The position numbers and the translations under genes were made by a program. A stretch of DNA of 36,952 nucleotides. Source: Saccoglossus kowalevskii. Taxonomy: Eukaryota > Hemichordata > Enteropneusta > Harrimaniidae. The stretch is from the NCBI RefSeq assembly GCF_000003605.2, contig NW_003118931.1, positions 494,848 to 531,799 of the forward strand, given 5' to 3'. Shown here in pieces: positions 22,018 through 35,000 of this stretch (its first letter is position 1; every line of letters starts with the position of its first letter). Under the pieces are notes generated by a model that saw only the letters and a list, made by a program, of their open reading frames with translations, was not told the origin of the DNA and ran no database searches.

Positions 22018-25000
22018 AGTTTTTATACATATTGAGTGCCACAGCACATTGAATACCTGTTTCAGGAACTTTATACAATCCACAAAGTTTCACTTCAGAC
22101 AAGTGCTTTATGTTAACTATGCTAATTGAAATTGTAATCGAATTCCGCCGTCTTGGAATGTAAACCGAAAGTACTCTGTTACTCTCACTTTTCGTTGCTT
22201 TGATGGCAGAATCTGTGAATATGACTATTTCGAGGAATAACCTATATGACCGGCTCACTGATTTCTATGTGTGTTCAATGTATCTTCACCAGCTAAGGTT
22301 CATTCAGCCGTCGCCCCGCTATTATATTGACAGAATTGCCGCTATAAAACTATATTAACTACAGACAATCAAATTGTGGAGCGTTTCCATGATAAATGGG
22401 ACATGGAAGTCAGATGTTGTGACGAATTTGCATGGGAGATCGAAACCGAAGTCGCGTTCAGGAATGACAGAAATGCTTGATCTTGATGAAGATTCAACAT
22501 TAAAATGGCAGTTATTCGGTCACCTTGTATGAGATCAGAGAGCGAATAGATGTGTACATGTATCCGAGCGCACGCACGTACACATGGAGTTCGATCCATA
22601 AGTCATGGTTATAAATTGGACAAAACGGAGGCTGAAAAGACAATTTGATCCTACCTTTAGTTGAGCGTGTCGGACATATATTCAATCTGCTAATATTGTG
22701 TAGTTTTCTATCATGTCATTGATAACAATCGTTTATCCGCACGTTCGCATGGCGTTATATGTGCCTATCGAAGTAATACATTACATATTATGAGGAAGTA
22801 CTATTGTGCTTTACCAAGAAATGAAGAATGCTCAATATTTAGCTGATCATCTGATCTGTCGTAACCTGCAGTTAACTTGTTATAAAAGTGACTGTATAAA
22901 TTTCCTTCATCTGGCAAATTTATTACTTTTCTACACAAATGGCAAAATAACTGCTCGTATAGTTAGTAGTAGTTCCTATATGACAAAGTCTTAAGTTTGT
23001 GTTTTGTTTTCGCCCGTCCATGTGTGCGTCCGCTATTTGTCAGACATACCGATTTTATATTTGGTAAATAAATAAAATTCGATACATATATACGTCGACT
23101 TTTCGTTTGATTGACCGTTGACTGACAGGTATTTTTCAAAAAATAAACATTTGAACATGGCTTCAATCGTTCCCCGTGGATGTTTTAACGATTTCATTCA
23201 AATCTGGCATTGATATAGCGATTTGATTCAAATTGTTATTACAGTTAGTTAGAAAGTTTTACAGATTTGGTTCAAATATGATACTGTAACAATTGCAGGT
23301 ACAATTGGTTAAATATGATGTGCCTTCCATTTGTGAAATACATATTCATCCCAGTTGAACAGAAGTTGTCCTTCGAACAATGGAATTAGCCTCCCAAAGT
23401 CAGGATTGAAGTTGGGTTTATTGGTCATGAAAAATAACAATTTTGCTACCGATTTAACATTATCGATTGATAGTCATGTTGGTTTTATTTTCATTTCTCA
23501 GTTATTTTCCAAACTTGGACCGATGTTTTCAAAACATAATTGTTAGTAAAGTCAGATTAGGCTAGGGCACGTTTTGAGGTTACGACGAAAACCAACACTA
23601 CTAGCATATCTTTGAACTGGGTTATTGTACAAATAGATTCAAATTCATCTTTCTTAATTTGATTTGGTCGCCATCTTTGATTGAATGTAGACCGAATGAA
23701 CTATATTATTCATACTTTCCATTGCTTCTGAAACTTTATTTTTGGTTTATCTTCTGTAATCTAGTCATTTTTAACTAATCATATTTGGATCTATTACTTT
23801 AACTGTATGAATCATAGTTTAATACTTGCCTGTAATTTGGTGTGCTGAATGGGTGAGTAATTTGGACGCCTCCTTTGATAAAACTTAAATCGAAACAAAT
23901 GCTCTAAAATCATTTTCTCAAAAATTATTGTATCAATTGAATAATTCGGCAACCATCTCGGATTTAAGGACACCAAGACATTTAAAACTGTTCACACTTG
24001 TCAGATCTTGGCATTTTTTTTGCAGCAGCAGCAGCATCAATACCATATGTAGTATTAAAAACTCAAATACAAAAAAGTCACGTGACTGGTGTTACTACAA
24101 AATGGGAAGAATGCTTAATTTGTTTCTGAACCATCAACCACATGGTTTGTGGTCAAATCGTCACTGAAACCTAAAAGTTTGAGGCCACTTTTGACATTTT
24201 TGCGTGCGTATTAGTTACAATGTAAAAGTTTCAGCTTTAATTTATGTTTCGCTGATTGACGCTTCGGATTCTCAAGAACCTCTGAGTACCTTGATCTGAA
24301 ATATTGTGTTTATCATATATGTATGAAGCTCCTTGAAGTTTGCAAAGTTGATAGGTGATTTGGTTTTGGACGCCATATTGGATTTCATTTAAAAAGCAAG
24401 TCGTTTAATACTGATGCCACATTTATGATATTGATTTGACATTTGCCAAGTTGCATCTATCCAATAAACTCCTTATAGCAGCAAAAATATAATTCCTACC
24501 AGTCGCGTGGTTTGGCTGTAATCTTAGATATCTGAAACAAACTTACGATTCCTGTGTGAGCGTGTGGACCGCGATAAACATATGGAGTATACCGGACCTA
24601 AACTATTAGTCTTGTTTAGGGGATTATCTCATATATGTGCGGGTTCGTATCCATAATTCAATCTTGTTACATCCCCAATATTCTAGCTAACAGATTAAAG
24701 CGAGAATTATTATTTTTTGCGTAATCAGATAGCATTTAAAATCGCTAGTCAAGATATGAGTGACATAAATTTCATCACTACAAATCTGAATGATTGGATA
24801 AATTTTGTTTTGGACACATAAACAGAGAAAGGATATTAATATTGTTACCGGTGGTGATCCTATGTGTTGTGAATGTTCAGCAGAGCAAAGTAATAGATAT
24901 CCGCCAACGAGGATTTCAGGCTTACAATCCCCATTGGCGGTTATTTGACTTATAATAATAATACGCCAAATATATATCTACGTTCGATATCAATAGCTCA

Positions 25001-25182
25001 TCTTTGGCAAACACTCCTAAAATAAAAAATGATATTGTTTCAGCGAGGTTATTTAAGACTTTACCACTATTTGCTCCCTTTGTTTGACATGATCGATACT
25101 CATTTATTGTCTAGCGCGATTATTGCTACTACTTCCGAATGATGGCTGAAAAAAATTATCAAAAGAAAAGCTGAATTAATAG
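22018..25182. other. Intergenic sequence without recognised genes
   Basis: AT-rich, open frames under 85 codons, none with a domain or paired splice sites. Around 24340-24540 there is a diverged partner of sequence near 12660-12930 (GCCATATTGGATT context). Confidence 0.45.
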
Positions 25183-25278
25183 TCCTGGGACTAACAGGTC
25201 TACCTTCGCAGATGACTTCCATACAATGCAAAGCAAGTCATACAATTCAGTGGAGACAAGTAAGGTATATCAATAAAC
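25183..25278 (+). repeat. Duplicated flank segment R2a
   Basis: Copy of R1a (14951-15040). It lies in the 3' flank of gene B, possibly within its 3'UTR on the opposite strand. Confidence 0.75.
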
Positions 25279-25633
25279 TCAAAAAGTACAATTATTAACA
25301 TCAGCTTTATTTAATTACCATTTGTTAGTTTGGTTAGCTATTAAAAAGTAATTCTATATACAAGGGTCACACTAAACACTGGTATGTGTCTATAGTACTG
25401 CTATACCAAACAATAAAATCACTCAAGTATTTTATATACGAGTGTAAATCATAATGAAAAACCTACACGTACATTTATATATTAGTCTACAAACAATTAA
25501 CATCTTAACGACACTTATTGTTAATGAAATGTTTACAAAGTTGTGAAATAATCAGGGAGTACAAATCAAATCCTACCATAGATGTTATAAGACATTAACA
25601 AGAATATTGAAAGTACCGTGAGCCCCCATTGCT

Positions 25634-25770
25634 ATATAACTGATAACAATTATTTGTCGATATATGCTACATTTATAGCATTAAAACCAATAACACATTG
25701 CCAGATATCGCTCTACAAAATCATAGCTTGTGCACAACAGGTGATGTACGAACTGTTTGTCTTCGGGAGT
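25634..25770 (+). repeat. Duplicated flank segment R2b
   Basis: Copy of R1b (17572-17752), about 350 bp right of R2a. Here the CAGGCC element is absent; an AATATT lies at 25603-25608, about where the element sits in R1. Confidence 0.75.
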
Positions 25771-25992
25771 AAAGGGCACCCTAACGTGCATTACGAAGCA
25801 CATGTTGAACAATTCGATTGACCATTGCAACACTAACCTATCATAAAATATATTTATATACCACAAGTTTGTATGGACGTTTAAGCAATAAACTGAGCTT
25901 AATTTTGGCCTTCATAAATGTCCTCAAAGTATGATACGTTCTTAAATAATGATGTCATATGTTGCTAAAACTAAAACTGACATCTCGAAAAC

Positions 25993-26091
25993 TTATGTAG
26001 ACTGTTTCACACGTTGATAAACCAGTCCAGTTAATAACTCGTGTCTCTTTACGTATTGTTGTAGAAAGCATCTCGTAGACTTTGCCCCTTG
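25993..26091 (-). CDS. Gene B exon 12: terminal exon
   Basis: 99 nt, residues 475-506 and TAA. It begins QGAKSTRCFLQQY, matching the G-x-x-x-T-x-x-FL end of patatin domains, then a basic tail of about 18 residues that differs from gene A. Acceptor TTTACAG|CAA. An AATAAA lies on the minus strand at 25311-25306, about 680 nt past the stop; it is only a weak candidate for the polyadenylation signal. Confidence 0.88.
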   Translation of the reverse strand, partial: QGAKSTRCFLQQYVKRHELLTGLVYQRVKQST

Positions 26092-29000
26092 CTGTAAATA
26101 GATATAAATATAGTAACATTATAAAACGATAATCAGCAGGTCCATCGGCATAATGACATCATGCGTTCATCATAGTATATTACCAAGGTATCAATGTTTA
26201 TCTCACCTTAATTGCAAACATCTTATCCCCTATTTCAGCATCCAAGTCCAGAGTTCCAAGGTAGTCTACATTAATAGCAATAGTGCGATTTATATCCTTC
26301 TCCTGTGAATAGCGCAATGACATTAAACAGTTAAACCACTATGCTATAAATGTACTCGGATTCATGGCGACAGTCATATTTACACATTTATATTCATTTG
26401 GAAACTGACAAACATTATAGACTATTTAAACCTTTGAATTATATATTACAAATATATTTGCTCTCATATGCTGGAATATAACGCAAAACATTTAATGGCA
26501 TACCTCCGAAACAAATTAAGCCCATGCGACAGCAAAATGAAGAACACAGTGACAAGAAATTATATTGCTCGGAGAGTAAACAACCTTAATAATTTTTTCA
26601 ATGATTATTTTTAGTAATGCCGGGATTAGTAGCTTTCCTTTCATTGATATATATGTCTAACGTAGTATTAAAAATACATTTACTGAAACCTTTTTCAAGT
26701 TGGTTCCTGTGTCTGATTGTTTGGAAGTCGGAAGAAGAAACTCGGATTACCAAAATAATTATCACACTTGCAAGTATTTTTCTGTCTCAAAATGACCACC
26801 ATGGTGAAATTCATTGGTAAATCTCAGTCACTGTTTTCATGCAAACAAGTTCACGTATATGTTTGTTTCCATTTCCATGGTGTTTTTGTTTATTGTCATT
26901 TATCTTATAGGACTATTCGTTTACGAAAATAAATTGTAGTACTTTTCATTTTCAGTGTCCTTCATTCACATATACTTTTCTGATTTACGTGTGGAGTTAC
27001 ATTAACACTTATGTAAGGCTCACTCTCACCGTATAGAAAAGACGTTTCAGATTCACGGTCATTGTTGTGATCAATTTACTCATGAATTCTCCTACATTGG
27101 TTATTTCTACTCTGTCATAGCTGATAAAGTTGTTGTACAAGTCAATTCCTTTTTGTTCAGCAAATTTCACCAATTCTACCATGTCAATCTGTAATTTTGA
27201 AAATTCACATTTAGTAAATAACAATATCCAAAATCGAAATATGTTGACAAACATGTGTATATAAGTTTATATAACTTATTAGTTTTAATACTTCCACAAC
27301 TTGCACAATTTCTGTAATATTATGTCATTTTATCTCAATTATTGATTGAAGCAAATAGTCACTTAACAACCTTCCTAACCTAATCATTCGATTATATTAA
27401 CAGTTCCCTCTTTTTTACCGCGTACATTGGATAGATGATTTCTGGTTTGAAGGTTGGGTTGGTTGTCATCCTATTTCTTAAGTGTTGAATCTATATATCA
27501 AATTTAATAAACTTTAACGATAAGTCTACTGCCAAAGGGGAGACGGTACTATTGGGACAAGACCCAAAAGCACTTACGTCGTTCAGTATAATTTTTCTTT
27601 TCTGAATCTACTCAACTCTGTCGTTGAACTATGCGACTCTGCCAAAAATATCTGGTTCAAATAGCTTTTCCGGAACAAGCATTACAATATTCAATTTAAT
27701 TATTCTGAACATTGGATTTTGTTATGCAAATTGTAATGGTTGTACACATAAAAGTAATACTGGACTCAGGCCATCGAACATTACCATAGAGCTCCTTTTG
27801 GGTTCCTGTGCAACTGCAATTCCACGAGGTCGACCGCACAATATATACAAGTCACACTGAATTTCGGCAGTCATGTTTTCTGCATGCACAAGTGTAGATG
27901 CTGGAGAAAATACTGAAAATGTGATCCACAAACTTGTGGTCCATGAAATACAAAACTGCTCAACTTGAGTTGCACATGTAGGCCATATTTTAACTGAATT
28001 GTGGTAGTGTGGTATAAAATTATGGTAATTCAGATAATCAGGAAAATGTATAAAATACTTACCTTTCCATTATGATTTCTGTCCAAATCATCAAACACAG
28101 TTTCAGGCTCATAATCACCACCAAATAATAGCTTTGCGTCCTTCTTTGTAAAAGTCTTACTCTTAAGAAACAATATAAATATGTTAGTATTTTGCAACTT
28201 ATTGTCGTACAAGTATTTGAATGCATCCCTATTTGACATAGTATGATAGAAATAACGAATATGGGTATCAATCATCTTACATTATTCAACAGTTTTTTCA
28301 ACTCATCTTTGTCAAGAGTATTATTCTTGTCTAGGTCATTTTCATCTATGGCTCGTAAGAATTTACTGAAGGCTGTGGCTATCTTGGTGAATTCTCCTTC
28401 TATTTTCTTGGTCTCCTGCTCAGATTCAGTTTTTTTCCTAAAATATAATGTCTTATGGCTATATATGGGTATATGAAACACCAATAATCATTAACTAAAT
28501 TGCAATTTTATTTTATGATGCAATGACTGGATGTTTCCATGCTAAATGAACTCGCACAGGAGTCGATTCACTGGGGGAGAATATATCAGATTGTAATAAA
28601 TTATAAAAAATAGAACATTTATTTGACACACGCCTTGTTTAAAAGCATTTTACGAGACGCACCCTTTAACGTGAGAATGTAAAAAACTTTATGAATAGGT
28701 GAGAGCAATGCTATTCAAAGTGGCAACTATGATTGTTTAGTTGTTTACCATTTGTGATCAAAGCATTCACTTATTCACCGTTTTATCTCACTCATTCATC
28801 GGTGATTCATCTTACAGAAGCGTGGCGTCGCTAGTCGACGCAAAGAAGAAGAATGCGCTGATTTGTATAGTATAGGTAAGGATAATAATGTCGTGTTGTC
28901 ACGGTTACTGCAATGTGGGCTAGAGTGTATTTACCTGGCTAACTTTGTGCTTGGTCTTTTTGTAGGACTTGATTCATCAGCAGTCATTAGATCTTCATAT

Positions 29001-32000
29001 ACTTCAGGGTCATTCTCGCAATACTACATTTAGTAAAACAAAAAAATGTAACTCGTTCTGTTTATAAAACCTTATTGCAATTTGTAATTTTAATCTAATT
29101 TTGCATTACTGTGCCCATCAACAACAATTTTCATTAAATTACAAATAAATATTGACAGAAGAATACATTTTGCAAACGTTTCTATCAAACTAAAGACAAA
29201 TCAGAAAACAATATGTGCAATATGCTTATGGTGAAAGTAAGACAGCAAATAACCGCCTAGTCTCACTTGAATTGGAAGCGCTTTACAGGTACATTTTATT
29301 ACCGTCAACACGCCCAGTGTGAGAGGATTGTATTCACCAAATCGCTCTTCTCTCTTCCACAGCTTGCATAGATCTTTCAACGGTTGCAAACGGAGAAGAA
29401 AACTGTCTTGTTTCTTCATAGATAGCCACCACCCTACGTTTTAAAAAAATAGGGCAAACGCTTCATTGAACATTTCTTTCAAGGCATTACTTCAGGAATT
29501 GCACGAACACATCGTACATAACGCCAACTTGTCTTAGACTATTACGTGGAAATATGACATTACTGGCTGTGAGCAATAGGGATGTGATGTCATGTGAGCT
29601 TTTCCGGATGGCAGTACCAAATAGCAGAAAGTAACAACCACAGAAACAGGAGTGAGTGACAAAAAGTTTACATCAGCTTAGAAAAAATGAAATGCAGACA
29701 TACTTGTGGATGGCTTGTATAGGCTCCGTCGAGCTCTGTGCAATATAGTTCTATGTCGCCAAAACATGACCAATCAAAGGTGTTAACTAGTAAATGAATT
29801 ACTTATAGAAAACACTTCTCGGTAAATTTCATTTCTCGTTTTAGGTAGTAGTGCATGATGTGCTCTTGTGTATTTTTGTTTCATTATAATAAAAACAAAA
29901 CATAGTTAAACTCAGGTGACCTTGCTCTTTGTTATATATTATTTCTTTATCACAGTTTCAATATAAATATGCATTGTCATAATTAATTTTGGAATACAAA
30001 CAAGTTTCATAACTGAAACAGGGGTAATACTTGTATGTAATACATATCTCTGACTGTGAGCTGACTGGACAACAACTAGCTATTTTTAGATACATGGTAC
30101 ATACTTCAAGGCTGAAGTTGGTTTGTATACTAAGCACAGCTTGCAGTATGATAGTTATCCCTAGATGGCAGTTTCCTTACTTTAAAGCAGAATCATACTG
30201 AATTATGTGTAAAACTATAAGAAAAAAACTTTATAAAATGTATTACGATGGAATCACCACTATAAATACTTGTATTTTGTTTTATTTTTCGTCTTTTGTA
30301 TCGTAAGTACAAAGTGGGAATATCTCTAAGCACTTATTATAATTTATGTCTTTGAAGCGTGTTTTAAATTAGTATTTTAAAAGCTCTATATTTGTGGTCT
30401 AACAGCTGAGACAAATTCCTGCGAATTTTAATTTCCGAAAAATACTTCGACAAAGAAATAGTTTGTCGAATGAACTGAATGTTAAATATTGAATACACAT
30501 TTTTGAGTGCAATTTTCCTTTTTTTAAATGTGGATGTTTTGTTCTGGTAACTTTAGACTAAACAGAAATAATTTTTGATTGGCTTCAGATCTTGTTCAAA
30601 AGTTTGGCACCCAAAGGTTTATTGATAAGAGTGCTTATATCGATTATCTGACAATTTGTTTTCTGTTAAGATAGTTTATGTATTTTATTGTTATGTTTGC
30701 AAATTTGTTTTAGACTGTGCAACAATTCTCTTCATTTTTTATCAGATTTTGACTACTACTTCCTCAACTTTTGCATGATATTTTCACACGGGACATCTGT
30801 CGCTCGCACTGAGAAGATGTTATACTAATGAATTAGGTGACCATATTTGATACAGTTTGGAATAGAATTAGTAAATTTATTGTATACACAATTATTAACA
30901 ACAACGACAGAAATAGAAAAACACACCGCTCGTCTGTGAGAAGATAATTAGAATTGCATGCAAATATATAATATCAATAAATATTAAGTTGTGAATTCAA
31001 AATGCTCACCATCAAAACAGTGCAAAGGAAAGTTCACTAATACACCTCCGTCAACGCACGTGTCCATTTTCTCACCATTCTTTACTTTTTCTGCTTTGAA
31101 CACACCTTACATTTTAATAAAATAAAGCATAGTGTGAATGTCAACGACGAGAAATCAACTGCAAAATACATGTATCTTATGTGTTCCCCACATTAGACGT
31201 CAAACCATATAAGATAATAGTCTCTAGTTTTCGAAGAAACGCAGATTTGTTTGTTTTTTCAAGAAACACAGATCTTCTTCTATATAATTATTGTTTATCC
31301 CGCGATCTAAATGTTATACTTTGTGACATCTGATCAATGAAACTACGACGTGCCCATGAGAATATTTTGCGAAATTATATAAGAAGTATTAAATAGAATA
31401 GCTTTCATTATTGATATATCTGGTCTTTTGCAATGTAAACCTTGTATAGATTACATCTGTATCTCACTCTGTTACATAGATGTTTTTGTATATAGGGTTT
31501 GTTTAAATATAAAAACAACTGTATAATTGTTGTATTAATTGTGCAAAGACACTGGTGGTTTAAACTAGTCACTGGTAGCACATATAGCTAAACTAAATGT
31601 CTTTAGTTGTGTGTGTGTTCAAAGGAATGACGTGGACTCAGATTTGTCCAAACTGTGTATTTAACATGCTACAGTATGCTTTATCTGGTAATCTAAAAAG
31701 AAAGATCTACTTAATATATGTTAACCTTCTAAATTGTGGCTACAATAAAGACAATTATTTTTATATTGTTGAACTGTGTAAAGAATGTCAATCTATGTGA
31801 TGTTTAAGCATGTTTGAATTGATCGTACAAATTGTAATAATAATTTACCTGGAATAGACATTGACATTCTGACTGCCAATCTCACTGACATGTTGGGTGT
31901 GGTTTTCACGTGGCAATACTGTGCGTCCATTCGATTTACGTTACATATCACTACACACAGTTCCTTTCCAAATTTGTCAAATACCTAAAACGATGGAATT

Positions 32001-35000
32001 AAAAAGATATAACACACAGATCGATTGTGTTACATATGCTGAATTAATTAGACTAAATTATCGCCATTTCAGAAGTACCTATCAAAGGTTGCAGATATCA
32101 TGTAGTAATTTTCAAAAAATAATAGTATTTTGATTGTGTTGGTATTATTCCGTCGAACAAATAGTATTTTGTACCAAAGCAATGTTTTACCTCACGCTAA
32201 ATGAAGTGCTAAAGAGTGATATTGGTTCAAAGAAATTACATCGCATAATTCACTTGCCCAACGACAAATTCTGTCCGAATGTGATAGTTCCATTCAAAAC
32301 GTCAATCTACGCATACCTCTTTGAAGGTAATATCTTTGTTACCGGTTTTGTATTCAAATTTTTTTCCAAACCATTCCAGTAGTCTCTCTCCAGGGTTCCA
32401 TCCATACCATCGAATTACATTTGGAATGAGACTCAGATAGCCGTATGAATGGTCTGGATAGACGAGAGATGTTATTAGTACTTTCAATAAGTATCGTTTT
32501 GGAGTATCACTATGCCCTCACAGTCAGCAATCGTCAACCTTCGCTGTTGAATAACGCGAGATAAAAAAAATACAATGTGGATGAGAACATCTATTTTGTT
32601 TTTGTTAACACTGTCTTTTACAGTATGTCGATGAACACACTGATTATGATTTATCCAGATTTTTTTTTTACTCAGCGTAAATTTAAGTTGGAATTCGTTT
32701 AAAACAATAGAAAATATTCAATACGCATTCGCGCTAATTGAAAACGCACATGCATATTAGTTTACTTCATAAAGTGACATCCAATGTGTGCATCGCAATG
32801 TTCTTCTCCATATTATATCTTTAAAATCAGATTGCGCTTAATCACCATTGATGCACGTATCTGGGAAGGAAGTTATAATAGTTATAGTTAAATATATGTG
32901 ATAATTGTAAATATTTCTCATCCTGTAATTCTATATTTACGTATAGATATCAATACTGTCTTTTGTCAAATGGTCTCGAGTTGTGAACCATGAAAACTAT
33001 GACACTCTTTGTCAGAAGATAAGCGAGTTCGAATTTCATAACTACCAGTAGCAAAAGCTACTGAAATATACAGTAGAAATGGTAAATCGTACTTTCTTTT
33101 CTTGTCTCGGGGCTAGTCTTCTCGCAGCTGTTTCGTCGACAAGTTTAGCTAAGCATATAAAAAATTGTCTTTGTAGACATTTGCAACAACTAAATTATTA
33201 TTATTATTTGACTATGTTTTTTGGTTTGCCACAGATCTGGGACATCCCAATGAATCTTTGCTGTGCCTTGTGGCGTAGCATTTCTGTGGCGTGTATGGGT
33301 CATAGGAAGAGTGTTTACGGGGTCGATATCGATTCGATCTATAGTGGTCTACACTATAAATGTGTTCAATACTTGATAAATCCGGTACTCCATTTTAGCA
33401 AGTTAGGGGGAACATGTTATTTATTATTAACGGAATTGTCAAGGGAATTGCGTAGAAAGCGGAAATATCCAAACAAAATCGCTTGAGTATGGTTACAAAT
33501 GGTCTGAAACCAAATCGAGGCTTTTTGTCGATCGAGTTTGTTGAGGAAATGTTCGGAATACTTACCCAATAAGACTGAAGTTAGTTCTTGGTCCATAATA
33601 ATGGCGGCCTCATCTGGATGGTATCCCACAGCATACATAGCAGCAAACATGGCTCCAATGCTTGTACCGGCAAATCGTTTTATTTTAGGCCACATACCGG
33701 TATTCATTAAAACCTTTGGAGAATAAAAAATTGTATTATAATGTATTATAACGTCTTTTTAGGAAATATTGACGCTATATATTAGCATAAAATTACAGCC
33801 TAATGATTTGGTGTTAAAGTAGACCCAGCTCAATATATTGGCAACAATTCACGTTACAAATTTTATGATGATTCTCTTTTTTATGATGGCTCATATAAAA
33901 TTATATACAATAGGACCGCTACAGGAAATTTCGTCAGTTACTTGAAAACACTCCGAATTGCAGCACGTCCCATAACGTTATTTGTAGGAGTCCCCCCCCC
34001 CGGTGCTGACCAGTCAGGCAAGTTTTGGCTTTGTGTGCCGTGCCAAAAACGAACACATTGCAATTATTTTAGAAAATATATTGTTTATCAGTGCAAAAAG
34101 TGTTTGTTTTTCCCCTCAACTTTGATAATCATATCGATCATATTTTGAAAATAAGTCATGATAATATTGACCAATTTACGTGTGGCACGTGGATAACATG
34201 AAGACGCCCGTTTTACCTGTGAATAAAAGCCAAACTTACATGTAGTAGTAGAAAATTGTTTAATCCTTGCTTAAAGTTCGGATGCCTTTATGTGCACACT
34301 TATTTTATAGTGATGTAAACGTGATGCACTATACAGTGGATTTTGCTAACGAATCGACAGTGCTTAATATATATAACCACGATTTGACTGTTTAATACTA
34401 ATCGTACTTATGAAGTATGTAGTTGTTCGTGACTGGGTTATAACTTGAAGTAAGAAATAAGGCTCGGCAAACAATTCAATCACTGAAAACGTATGCGTAA
34501 ATAATAAACACGTAGAATAGTTTATTACATCAATACAGTATATACACTGATTATACCGGAGATCTCGTCGCCAGTCAGCCTGATTTACGGAAAACGTGGA
34601 ATGAACGTAAATGACGAAATAAACGTAATCAACAGGTATAAACGATGTAAGTAGTTTATTAATCTGTGGGAAATAAGCTCGGCAGTTATTTTACAGAAAG
34701 GTTTGTTTATGATGTGGATAAAAATAGACATACCCGCAACAGAATTTGAGGGATCGGTCATTATGAAATTGTATGCCTAGCTGCTCTAGTTATGCTCCAT
34801 GTTACGACGTGAGACATCGTACATCGGGAATCGTCACAAGTACGAGAAAGTAAATTTGGTAATCTGAGTACATGATCGTGAACTATCGAGGAATCTATGA
34901 CACCCATGGTTAGTTTATCAGTATCACAATTATCAGACCCTATCATAGCCTTACCTTTGTCACACCTGCATACGCGATTCCCTTAGTGCCTCCACCTTCT

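Noticed and set aside
27624-27931. Overlapping plus and minus frames in gene B intron 9
   Set aside because: No family recognised, and both are inside an intron with no paired splice sites.
33079-33486. 135-codon plus-strand frame with a hydrophobic start
   Set aside because: It lies wholly inside gene B intron 2 on the opposite strand, contains a Tyr run from an ATT/TAT-rich tract, and shows no domain. Length alone is not enough.
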